Origin: Propionibacteriaceae bacterium
GTDB taxonomy: Bacteria; Actinomycetota; Actinomycetes; Propionibacteriales; Propionibacteriaceae
Reading direction: 5' to 3'
Length of the DNA: 5,383 nt
Assembly (NCBI GenBank): GCA_031265725.1
Contig: JAISCH010000096.1
Location: 1 to 5,383, forward strand
Of this stretch, positions 1 through 5,365 are shown in pieces. Numbering within the stretch: the stretch's first letter is position 1; each line of letters starts with the position of its first letter. The notes beneath the pieces were generated by a model. That model was not told the origin of the DNA. It worked only from the letters and a program-made list of their open reading frames with translations, and made no database searches. Made by a program: the position numbers and the translations under genes.

Positions 1-1
1 C

Positions 2-928
2 GGCACAGCGGCGATCCTGATCTTCAATGGAACCGACCCCTATCTCGCCACCGGGGCGGGATTCGTCGCCGGATCGCTGGCCGGGCTGATCACCGGCCTG
101 CTGCACACCAAGCTGAGGATAGACGGCCTGCTGGCCTCGATCCTCACCATGATCGCCCTGTACTCGATCAATCTGCGCATCATGTGGGGTCCCAATATCG
201 GGATAAATATGCGCGACGGTCAGAAGCTGACCCATATCTTCACCCCGCTCAAAGACGCTGGTCTGCTCTACTCCTGGGAGATGGTGGCCATCCTGGGAGC
301 GATCGTCCTGGTGGTGAAGCTGGCGGTGGACTGGTTCCTCTCCACCGATTTCGGATTGGCAGTGCAGGCGACTGGGGACAACCCCGGCATGGCGGTGGCG
401 GACGGGATTTCCACCGACTTCACCAAGATAGTCACCTTGATGCTCTCCAATGGCCTGGTCGGCCTGTCCGGGGCGCTGTACGTCCAATTCAACGGCTCAG
501 CCGACTCGCAGATGGGCGTCGGCCTGATCCTGGTGGGCTTGGCCTCGGTGATCGTCGGGAACGCGATTCTCGGCACCCGTTTCATGTTCTTGGCCACGCT
601 GGGCGCTGTGCTCGGCTCAGTCCTCTACCGGCTGATCATCCTCTGGGCGTTGACCTGGGAGATCAATTTCGGTGATTTCAAATTCCGTGCCGACCCCGGC
701 GACATGAAGTTGATCTCTGCGGTGTTGGTCATCATCGCCCTGCTCGTCTCGCATCTGGCCTCAGTCAAGGGGCTGTCGCTCAATCCGCTCTCGCCCTGGT
801 GGAACAAGAAGGGCAAGGCCGATCCGACGGACGGCCCAGCGTGGGCCACGGCTCCGCCAGCCTCAGCCAGCGGCGTCGATGACGAAGTGGAAGTCGGTGC
901 CGGGTTGACTGCTGAGGAGGAAATCTGA
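2..928 (+). CDS. ABC transporter permease, TrpY-like (COG4120), 5' truncated
   Basis: Integral membrane subunit of an ABC importer related to the streptococcal TrpXYZ amino-acid system and distantly to LivH-type branched-chain permeases. The frame is open from base 2, so the gene enters from outside the window; 308 residues are visible and probably a few dozen N-terminal ones are missing. Hydrophobic segments lie near visible residues 15-34, 42-60, 92-113, 141-160, 172-191, 195-217 and 236-253. Family-like stretches are LLASILTMIALYSINLRIM (43-61), FGLAVQATGDNPGMAVADGI (117-136, the cytoplasmic loop expected to contact the ATPase) and the Gly-rich segment 171-191. After residue 258 comes a hydrophilic tail of about 50 residues rich in Ala, Pro and acidic residues, probably cytoplasmic. 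The ATG at 149 lies inside a conserved membrane segment and is not the true start. The stop overlaps the ATPase start by one base. The lipoprotein solute-binding partner (COG2984) would be expected upstream. The substrate cannot be read from the sequence; amino acid is only a family-based guess. Confidence 0.9.
   Translation, partial: GTAAILIFNGTDPYLATGAGFVAGSLAGLITGLLHTKLRIDGLLASILTMIALYSINLRIMWGPNIGINMRDGQKLTHIFTPLKDAGLLYSWEMVAILGAIVLVVKLAVDWFLSTDFGLAVQATGDNPGMAVADGISTDFTKIVTLMLSNGLVGLSGALYVQFNGSADSQMGVGLILVGLASVIVGNAILGTRFMFLATLGAVLGSVLYRLIILWALTWEINFGDFKFRADPGDMKLISAVLVIIALLVSHLASVKGLSLNPLSPWWNKKGKADPTDGPAWATAPPASASGVDDEVEVGAGLTAEEEI
914..920 (+). promoter_or_regulatory. Shine-Dalgarno site of the ABC ATPase gene
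   Basis: GAGGAGG lies inside the last codons of the permease gene, 7 bases before the ATG at 928. With the TGATG stop/start overlap this fixes the ATPase start and indicates translational coupling of the two subunits. Confidence 0.85.
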
Positions 929-1716
929 TGTTGCAGTTGACGGCTGTGGACAAGACTTTCTTCGCGGGCACGGTGAACGAGCGACGGGCGCTGCGCGGGA
1001 TCACGCTCCATTTGGAGCCGGGAGATTTCGCCACCGTCATCGGGTCGAACGGGGCGGGGAAGTCCACTCTGCTCAATGTCATCGCTGGCACGCTGCCTGC
1101 TGACGGCGGCCGGATCGAGATCGCCGGTGAGAATGTCACCAAGCTCAAGGAGCACCGTCGGGCGAAGATGATCGCCCGAGTCTTCCAAGACCCACAGGCC
1201 GGGACCAGCCCGCATCTGACTATCGAGCAGAATCTCGCCATTGCCTTGGCCAGAGGTGCCACGCGCGGCTTGGGCCCGGGAGTGAGCCGTTCGCGGCGGG
1301 AACGCTTTCAGCGGGAGTTGAAGGTGCTCGGCCTGGGCCTGGAGGACCGGCTGCGCATCCGGGTGGGGATGCTCTCCGGGGGCCAGCGGCAGGCGCTCTC
1401 GCTGTTGATGGCCTCTTTCACCAATCCGCGCATCCTATTGCTGGACGAGCACACTGCCGCCCTCGACCCGCAGCGGGCCGAATTGGTGACCGAGCTGACT
1501 AAACATGTCATCGCGGAGAACGGCCTAACCGCGTTGATGGTGACGCACAATATGACCCAGGCGCTCAAGGTGGGCAACCGGCTGTTGATGATGCACGAGG
1601 GCCGGATCGTTTTCGAATTGGACGCCGAGCAGAAGAAACAGACCACCGTTTCCGACCTGATGGAGCGCTTCGCCTCAGTGAAGGGGCAGATGTCCGACCG
1701 GGCATTACTTAGCTAG
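928..1716 (+). CDS. ABC transporter ATP-binding protein, TrpZ-like (COG1101)
   Basis: Cytoplasmic ATPase that powers the importer whose permease lies just upstream. All nucleotide-binding motifs are intact in this 262-residue protein: Walker A GSNGAGKST (39-47), Q-loop Gln87 in VFQDP, ABC signature LSGGQ (149-153), Walker B ILLLDE (169-174) with catalytic Glu174, D-loop AALD (177-180) and switch His207 in VTHNM. The phrase LLLDEHTAALDP, and the basic Gly/Arg-rich stretch at about 109-127 between Q-loop and signature, are typical of the COG1101 group and set it apart from LivG/LivF ATPases. The length is normal for a single-domain ABC ATPase. The ATG at 928 is chosen for its strong Shine-Dalgarno site and its overlap with the permease stop. 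The leucine codon TTA at 1705-1707, rare in high-GC actinobacteria, is the third-last sense codon. The gene converges on corA with 4 bases between stops. Family assignment is firm; the transported solute is unknown. Confidence 0.95.
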   Translation: MLQLTAVDKTFFAGTVNERRALRGITLHLEPGDFATVIGSNGAGKSTLLNVIAGTLPADGGRIEIAGENVTKLKEHRRAKMIARVFQDPQAGTSPHLTIEQNLAIALARGATRGLGPGVSRSRRERFQRELKVLGLGLEDRLRIRVGMLSGGQRQALSLLMASFTNPRILLLDEHTAALDPQRAELVTELTKHVIAENGLTALMVTHNMTQALKVGNRLLMMHEGRIVFELDAEQKKQTTVSDLMERFASVKGQMSDRALLS

Positions 1717-1720
1717 AGAG

Positions 1721-2782
1721 TTATATCCAGTTTTTCTTTTTGAAGACGAGATAGAAGAGCAGGCCGATTCCCACCATCAGCATCAGGCTGAACAGGTATC
1801 CCAACGGCCAGTGCAATTCAGGCATGTTGGCGAAGTTCATCCCGTAGATGCCGGTGATGATCGTGGGGGTGAACAGGATGCCCGCCCAGGCGGAAATCCG
1901 TTTGGTCTGTGAATTCTCCGCCGCCTCGGAGAGGGAGAGCTTGCGCATCTCCTCGTTCTGCTGCTGGGCGACCAGGGCGCTCTGCACGCTGAGGATTTCG
2001 CGCAACGATCCGTGCATCGACTCGGCGCGCTCCCGGGCATGGGTGAGATGGTCGGCTACATCGGCGAGGTAGTCGCGCAATTGGGAGTGGACATGGTCCC
2101 TGCCGAAATCCTCGATCAGGTTTCCGACTATCTGCTCAGTGGAACGCAGCGCGCGGCCCAGGCCGGCGATCTGGCGGGACAGTTGGTAGATCTGCTTGGA
2201 CAGCTCGAAATTCCCACCGAAGACCTCGGTCTCCAACTCCTCGATATCGTCTTCCAGTTCCTCGATGATGGGCTGGTACAAGTCGACGACGGCGTCCAAC
2301 ACCGCGTACAACACCGCTATCGGCCCGGCTTTGAGCAATTTCGGCTCGCTCTCCATCCGCTCGCGCACCCCGTCCAGCATCGGTATGTCGCAGTGCCGGA
2401 CAGTGATCGCGTAATTGCTGCCGGTGATGACATGAATCTCACCGAGTTCGACGCGCTGTCCTGGGCCTTCCTGGTAGCGCGCCGGGTAGAGCACGGTGAG
2501 CACGATGTCGTCATAGCGGTCGAGCTTGGGTCGCTGGTGGGCCTTGATCGCGTCCTCGATAGCGAGTTCGTGGATATTGAACAATTCCGCCGTCTGGGTC
2601 AACACCGCCTCGGACGGCTCGTACATGCCGATCCAGGCCATCGCCCCCGGATTGCGTTGCAGGGCTTGCTGGGTTTCGGCGATATCCTCGGTGCTGAGGA
2701 TGCGCTGGCCGTCGCGGTAGAGCGCGGCGGTGAAGATGGGCACGACGGGTTGCTCCGCTGCCTTGGTCCTAGCTGCTGCCAT
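1721..2782 (-). CDS. corA: CorA family magnesium/cobalt transport protein
   Basis: Pentameric inner-membrane channel for Mg2+ and related divalent cations (Co2+, Ni2+). The 353-residue protein has the usual plan: a cytoplasmic alpha/beta N-terminal domain containing the family stretch HELAIEDAIKAHQRPKLDRY (71-90); a long acidic helical region (about 160-290, with EELEDDIEELETE at 174-186) that forms the stalk; TM1 (about 297-312) ending in the selectivity motif YGMNF (313-317); the periplasmic loop NMPELHWPLGY (319-329); TM2 (about 330-348); and the short basic tail KKKNWI. No key residue is missing. The start is slightly uncertain. The ATG at 2782 has AAGGAA directly abutting it, which is closer than ideal. 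A GTG at codon 14 (2743-2741) has GGAG 9 bases upstream and would remove the Ala-rich N-terminal extension. The gene lies 85 bases downstream of the acyltransferase on the same strand, so either co-transcription or its own promoter is possible. No Mg2+ riboswitch can fit in the short leader. Confidence 0.95.
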   Translation of the reverse strand: MAAARTKAAEQPVVPIFTAALYRDGQRILSTEDIAETQQALQRNPGAMAWIGMYEPSEAVLTQTAELFNIHELAIEDAIKAHQRPKLDRYDDIVLTVLYPARYQEGPGQRVELGEIHVITGSNYAITVRHCDIPMLDGVRERMESEPKLLKAGPIAVLYAVLDAVVDLYQPIIEELEDDIEELETEVFGGNFELSKQIYQLSRQIAGLGRALRSTEQIVGNLIEDFGRDHVHSQLRDYLADVADHLTHARERAESMHGSLREILSVQSALVAQQQNEEMRKLSLSEAAENSQTKRISAWAGILFTPTIITGIYGMNFANMPELHWPLGYLFSLMLMVGIGLLFYLVFKKKNWI

Positions 2783-2808
2783 TTCCTTGTCGCCTGCCTG
2801 ATTCGGGT

Positions 2809-2817
2809 GTCATATCA
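2809..2817 (-). promoter_or_regulatory. Possible -10 region upstream of corA
   Basis: Within the 85-base gap between the acyltransferase stop and the corA start, the minus strand reads TGATATGAC, offering TATGAC (2814-2809) or TGATAT as a -10 element. No good -35 is visible at the right distance. This is the only AT-rich spot in the gap, and the call rests on base composition alone. Confidence 0.2.
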
Positions 2818-2848
2818 GCAAAGAGATTAGTCGCTCACGGCGCTTGGG

Positions 2849-2862
2849 GGCGGAAACCCGCC
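2849..2862 (-). terminator. Weak GC hairpin after the acyltransferase gene
   Basis: GGCGG (2849-2853) and CCGCC (2858-2862) form a 5-bp stem with a 4-base loop, starting 5 bases past the acyltransferase stop on the minus strand. It is followed by CCCC and not by a T run, so it is not a classical intrinsic terminator. It could attenuate read-through into corA or do nothing. Confidence 0.25.
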
Positions 2863-2867
2863 ATACT

Positions 2868-4226
2868 TCAGCGTCCGATCCGCCGGATGACGGTCATGCC
2901 GACAGCTAGCAGCGCCACGGCGACACCGGCCAGCGGCGCTCCGGGATGCAGCACCGCGCCGAATTGCCAGACGGACCAGAGCCCGGCGACCAGCAGCAGG
3001 AAGCCAATCAGAGTGGGGACGAGGGTCGGCATTCGCAGCGGTGCGGGCGGGACCAGCCGCGCGTCGATACGGGCGATGGGGCCGATGATGGCGATCAGCG
3101 CCGCCCAGGTGCCGATGACGAGGGCGATACTGCTCAATGTCACTGGGGCGAGGACCGGGCAGAGCATGGTGACACCGGCTAGCAGCGCGCCAGCGAGGAC
3201 GATGGCGACGATATGCCACAGGTAGACCGACAGCACCAGCGCGTTCAGCGTCCCGAGGGTGTGCCGGGTCCGTTCGTCCGGGTCGCGGAAGACTCTGGAC
3301 TTGTCGAGGATGGCCAGCAGGCAGACTTGGGCGCTGACCATCCAAACCGCCGCCAGGGTCGGGGGCTGGACGTTGGCGACCAGCATATCGGCGAAACCGA
3401 CTGCCGAGGCCGGATAGCCCAGGCCGGTCACCATCCAGGAGATGACTGCCCCCAGCGCCAGTACCATCAGCGCCAAAGTCCGGCGCGACAGCGAGACGAA
3501 CCATCCGTGCCGGTAGGCGATTCCGAATTGGAACGCCAGCGGCCAGACTGTCGCCAAGTTCAGCCAGTGCAGGTCCCAGTAACCGCTCGCCCGGGCAATG
3601 GTGTCGACAGCCATCGTGGCGATGACCAGCCCGAGTGTCACCAATACGGCGTAGCGCTCCTGCAGCCGTACCAGCAGTGGCGCGGCGGCTTGCAGGCACA
3701 GATAGACGACCAGGAACCAGAGCAATTGGGCGAAGCGCTTGGAGAGTTCCACCGCTGGCTCGAAATAGCCCGCCCAGGCTGGGACAGTGCTGGCCAGCAC
3801 GAAGACCGTGAGGAAGGAAGTCAACGGGCCGAGCATCTTGCGCAGCCGGGAATGCAGGTACTCCGCATACGAGATCCCAAGGGTGGCGTTGCGCTCCACC
3901 ACCGCTGCCGCCCCGTAGCCGGAGGCGACGAAGAAGACCGGAATCAGGCAGAACGCCCAGCTCAGGTACCACAGCCACGGTCCGGGGGCGTAGGGAATCA
4001 CTTCGGGGCGGCCATTGTCCAAAGTGATGTAGTACAACAGGCCGTGGAAAGTCACCACTATCGCCATCGAAAGAACTCTGGCCAGGTCAATCAGGTGGTT
4101 GCGTCGCATTACTGGCCAATCCTGCCAGGTAATTCGCCCATTCTCAGCCGTCTTGTGTTTGGCTGCTGGCAACAGGCCAGGTTGAGACGCGGTGCCGTAA
4201 TGCAGGTGGTGATCGCTGTTGTCCAC
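2868..4226 (-). CDS. Acyltransferase-3 family membrane O-acyltransferase
   Basis: Multi-pass membrane enzyme of the OafA/NodX/WecH-type family, which moves acetyl or other acyl groups onto sugars, lipids or peptidoglycan-related molecules at the envelope. The 452-residue protein shows the family's conserved R-X10-H pair (Arg50 and His61) in the first membrane helix, FFVASGYG (98-105, the usual FFxxSGF position), a basic loop SRLRK after helix 2 (126-130) and YLWH (335-338) in a late helix. I count about 12 hydrophobic segments, the last two (about 403-421 and 429-447) beyond the usual core. A polar, His-rich 39-residue leader precedes the domain. The start is GTG at 4226, chosen for the strong GGGAGG 6 bases upstream; an internal ATG at codon 40 (4109) with AGGA about 10 bases before it is a weaker alternative. 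There is no attached SGNH domain. The acceptor cannot be inferred: no cell-wall or glycan gene lies nearby, only corA downstream and a divergent stress protein. Confidence 0.9.
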   Translation of the reverse strand: MDNSDHHLHYGTASQPGLLPAAKHKTAENGRITWQDWPVMRRNHLIDLARVLSMAIVVTFHGLLYYITLDNGRPEVIPYAPGPWLWYLSWAFCLIPVFFVASGYGAAAVVERNATLGISYAEYLHSRLRKMLGPLTSFLTVFVLASTVPAWAGYFEPAVELSKRFAQLLWFLVVYLCLQAAAPLLVRLQERYAVLVTLGLVIATMAVDTIARASGYWDLHWLNLATVWPLAFQFGIAYRHGWFVSLSRRTLALMVLALGAVISWMVTGLGYPASAVGFADMLVANVQPPTLAAVWMVSAQVCLLAILDKSRVFRDPDERTRHTLGTLNALVLSVYLWHIVAIVLAGALLAGVTMLCPVLAPVTLSSIALVIGTWAALIAIIGPIARIDARLVPPAPLRMPTLVPTLIGFLLLVAGLWSVWQFGAVLHPGAPLAGVAVALLAVGMTVIRRIGR

Positions 4227-4232
4227 TAAAAT
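4227..4232 (+). promoter_or_regulatory. Possible -10 box for the universal stress protein gene
   Basis: TAAAAT fits the actinobacterial -10 pattern TANNNT and would place transcription start near 4239, giving a 5' leader of roughly 48 bases before the ATG at 4287. No convincing -35 is seen about 17 bases upstream. It sits directly against the acyltransferase start codon, between that codon and its ribosome site. Confidence 0.35.
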
Positions 4233-4238
4233 CCTCCC
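4233..4238 (-). promoter_or_regulatory. Shine-Dalgarno site of the acyltransferase gene
   Basis: The minus strand reads GGGAGG, then 6 bases (ATTTTA), then GTG. This strong site at ideal spacing decides for the GTG start at 4226 over the internal ATG at 4109. Confidence 0.8.
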
Positions 4239-4248
4239 AAGAGCCGCC

Positions 4249-4267
4249 GTGGCCGCGCGGTGGCCGC
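4249..4267 (+). repeat. Direct repeat of GTGGCCGC in the divergent spacer
   Basis: GTGGCCGC occurs at 4249-4256 and again at 4260-4267, an 11-base period (about one helical turn), in the 60-base spacer between the divergent acyltransferase and stress-protein genes. CCGCGCGG (4253-4260) is a perfect palindrome bridging the copies. This could be an operator for one regulator touching both genes, but in GC-rich DNA it may be chance. Confidence 0.4.
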
Positions 4268-4276
4268 TGCGCAGTC

Positions 4277-4283
4277 AGGAGAG
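4277..4283 (+). promoter_or_regulatory. Shine-Dalgarno site of the universal stress protein gene
   Basis: AGGAGAG is followed, after 3 to 5 bases, by the ATG at 4287. It fixes this ATG as the start in preference to the in-frame GTG at 4260, which lacks a ribosome site and would add nine residues outside the domain. Confidence 0.8.
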
Positions 4284-4286
4284 TCG

Positions 4287-5192
4287 ATGGCTTCAAATTA
4301 CGCTGGCCCGCCGCGAATCTTGGTCGGGTACGACGGTTCTGACGACGCCTACGCGGCCCTCGACTACGGCGTCAATGAGGCATTGTCGACCAATGCCGAG
4401 ATAGCGCTGATCTACGCGGTGGACGACACCGTGCTCAACTCGGTGTGGGGAGTGGTTTTCGACCCGGAGGAGATCAAGCAGGATGCCTCCGACATGATCG
4501 CCGAGGCTGTCGGGGAGATCGAGGAACGCGGCATCCCGGCAGAGCGTGTCCGCACTGAGATCGTGCTGGGCAATCCGGCTTCCGCGCTGGTCAAATATTC
4601 CGAATTCGCCTCGCGGGTGATCCTCGGGCGTTGCTCGCTCAGCAAGGGGGAGAGCCAATTCGTCGGATCGACGGCGGTCGGGGTGGCCGGGGCCGCGCAC
4701 TGCCCGGTGATCGTCGTCTCGGCCAGCAACCCGCCGCCCGAGCAGGCTTTCGAGCGGATGGGAGTGGGGGTGAACATCGAAGCGAAGGGAAGGCGTGGCC
4801 TGCCCTGGGCCATGGACGAGGCGAGGCGGCTCGGCACCCATTTGCAAGTGATCTCAGTGGTTAAGTCCGCCGCTCGCAGCCGGTGGCGCTCCGCTCCGGA
4901 GTTGACCCAGGAGCAGCAGGACGAGGCTGTCGATGTCACTAGGATCAGGGTTGAGTCGATCATGCGGTCGATGAACGAGAAATATCCGGGCGTGGACAGC
5001 AGCATGGACATTTGCTACGGCAACCCGGTGGACACGCTGGTCAGGCGTTCGCAGGAGTTGGATTTGCTGGTGTTGGAGGTGCAGTCGAGTTTCCCCAACA
5101 ACTCTGTCGGCGGAGTGGCTAGGGGGTTGATGGCCCACGGTCATTGTCCGATCGCTCTGGTCCGTTCCAAGGACAGCGCCGCACGCGGGTAA
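4287..5192 (+). CDS. Two-domain universal stress protein (UspA family)
   Basis: Cytoplasmic tandem-Usp protein of 301 residues, the usual length for the two-domain actinobacterial form, whose members often bind ATP and act in stress or dormancy. Domain 1 (about 10-145) starts with RILVGYDGSDDAYAALDYGV (10-29), has GNPASAL (95-101) and the nucleotide loop GRCSLSKGESQFVGS (114-128). This matches the G-2X-G-9X-G-S/T ATP motif except that the second Gly is Ser117. Domain 2 (about 158-294) is more eroded: where DGS should stand it reads NIE (163-165), GNPVDTL (246-251 region) is kept, and the loop is EVQSSFPNNSVGG (264-276), two residues shorter and lacking the first glycines. HCP (138-140 and 286-288) ends both domains in the usual way. 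Domain 1 may bind ATP weakly; domain 2 probably does not. The gene is divergent from the acyltransferase and lies 9 bases before a PAC2 gene. Its exact client process is unknown. Confidence 0.93.
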   Translation: MASNYAGPPRILVGYDGSDDAYAALDYGVNEALSTNAEIALIYAVDDTVLNSVWGVVFDPEEIKQDASDMIAEAVGEIEERGIPAERVRTEIVLGNPASALVKYSEFASRVILGRCSLSKGESQFVGSTAVGVAGAAHCPVIVVSASNPPPEQAFERMGVGVNIEAKGRRGLPWAMDEARRLGTHLQVISVVKSAARSRWRSAPELTQEQQDEAVDVTRIRVESIMRSMNEKYPGVDSSMDICYGNPVDTLVRRSQELDLLVLEVQSSFPNNSVGGVARGLMAHGHCPIALVRSKDSAARG

Positions 5193-5195
5193 GCT
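5190..5195 (+). promoter_or_regulatory. Putative -10 box of a leaderless promoter for the PAC2 gene
   Basis: TAAGCT (a TANNNT match) overlaps the stress-protein stop codon and ends 6 bases before the GTG at 5202. That would put transcription start at or next to the first base of the start codon. No Shine-Dalgarno sequence precedes this GTG, as expected for a leaderless message. No clear -35 is present. This is inference from spacing. Confidence 0.45.
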
Positions 5196-5201
5196 GGCAG
5201 A

Positions 5202-5365
5202 GTGCTTGATCCACGCGGACTATATCGCTACGACTTAGAGGTACGGGCGGAACTTGATGGCGAATACCCGGTGCTTGTCCATCTCCTTGATGGCTATATC
5301 GATGCCGGGTCAGTGAGTCATGGGCTACGTAAGTATATTTTGGAACAGTGCGAGCATGCCGTGCT
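5202..5365 (+). CDS. PAC2 family protein, N-terminal fragment (cut by contig end)
   Basis: GTG at 5202 opens a frame that runs to the end of the genomic sequence: 54 full codons plus two bases before adapter begins. The peptide starts VLDPRGLYRYDLEV and contains PVLVHLLDGYIDAGS (23-37), which matches the N-terminal strand-loop pattern of actinobacterial PAC2 proteins (PF09754, proteasome assembly chaperone 2-like; usually about 280-320 residues). These have a fold like archaeal and eukaryotic proteasome assembly chaperones, but their role in actinobacteria is not settled. The first 9 bases after the stress-protein stop are the only spacer, so the gene may be read from the stress-protein transcript, from its own leaderless promoter, or both. 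By hand count the fragment is about 52% GC and uses TTA (5235-5237), TAT and ATT codons, visibly less GC-biased than its neighbours. The bases read after 5365 are adapter and should not be translated. The family call rests on recognition of a short segment. Confidence 0.8.

Noticed and set aside
149..928. ATG at 149 as the permease start
   Set aside because: The frame stays open back to base 2 and the upstream residues are membrane segments typical of the family; the ATG falls inside a conserved helix.
2012..2830. 272-codon plus-strand frame antisense to corA
   Set aside because: Shadow of corA codon bias in GC-rich DNA. It has no recognisable domain, and corA has an intact GMN motif and the family length.
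2872..2894. ATCCGCCGGAT inverted repeat near the acyltransferase 3' end
   Set aside because: A 5-bp stem with a single-base loop inside coding sequence, too tight to fold and most likely codon-driven.
2827..3978. 383-codon minus-strand frame in another phase of the acyltransferase
   Set aside because: The translation is low-complexity, rich in Arg, Pro and Gly. The overlapping frame at 2868-4226 has membrane helices and the R-X10-H motif, so this is not a frameshifted second gene.
3213..4229. 338-codon plus-strand frame antisense to the acyltransferase
   Set aside because: Its Gln/Arg/Gly-rich composition without a domain is typical of an antisense shadow frame.
4260..4286. GTG at 4260 as the stress-protein start
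   Set aside because: It has no ribosome site, while the ATG at 4287 has AGGAGAG at good spacing and begins just before the Usp domain.
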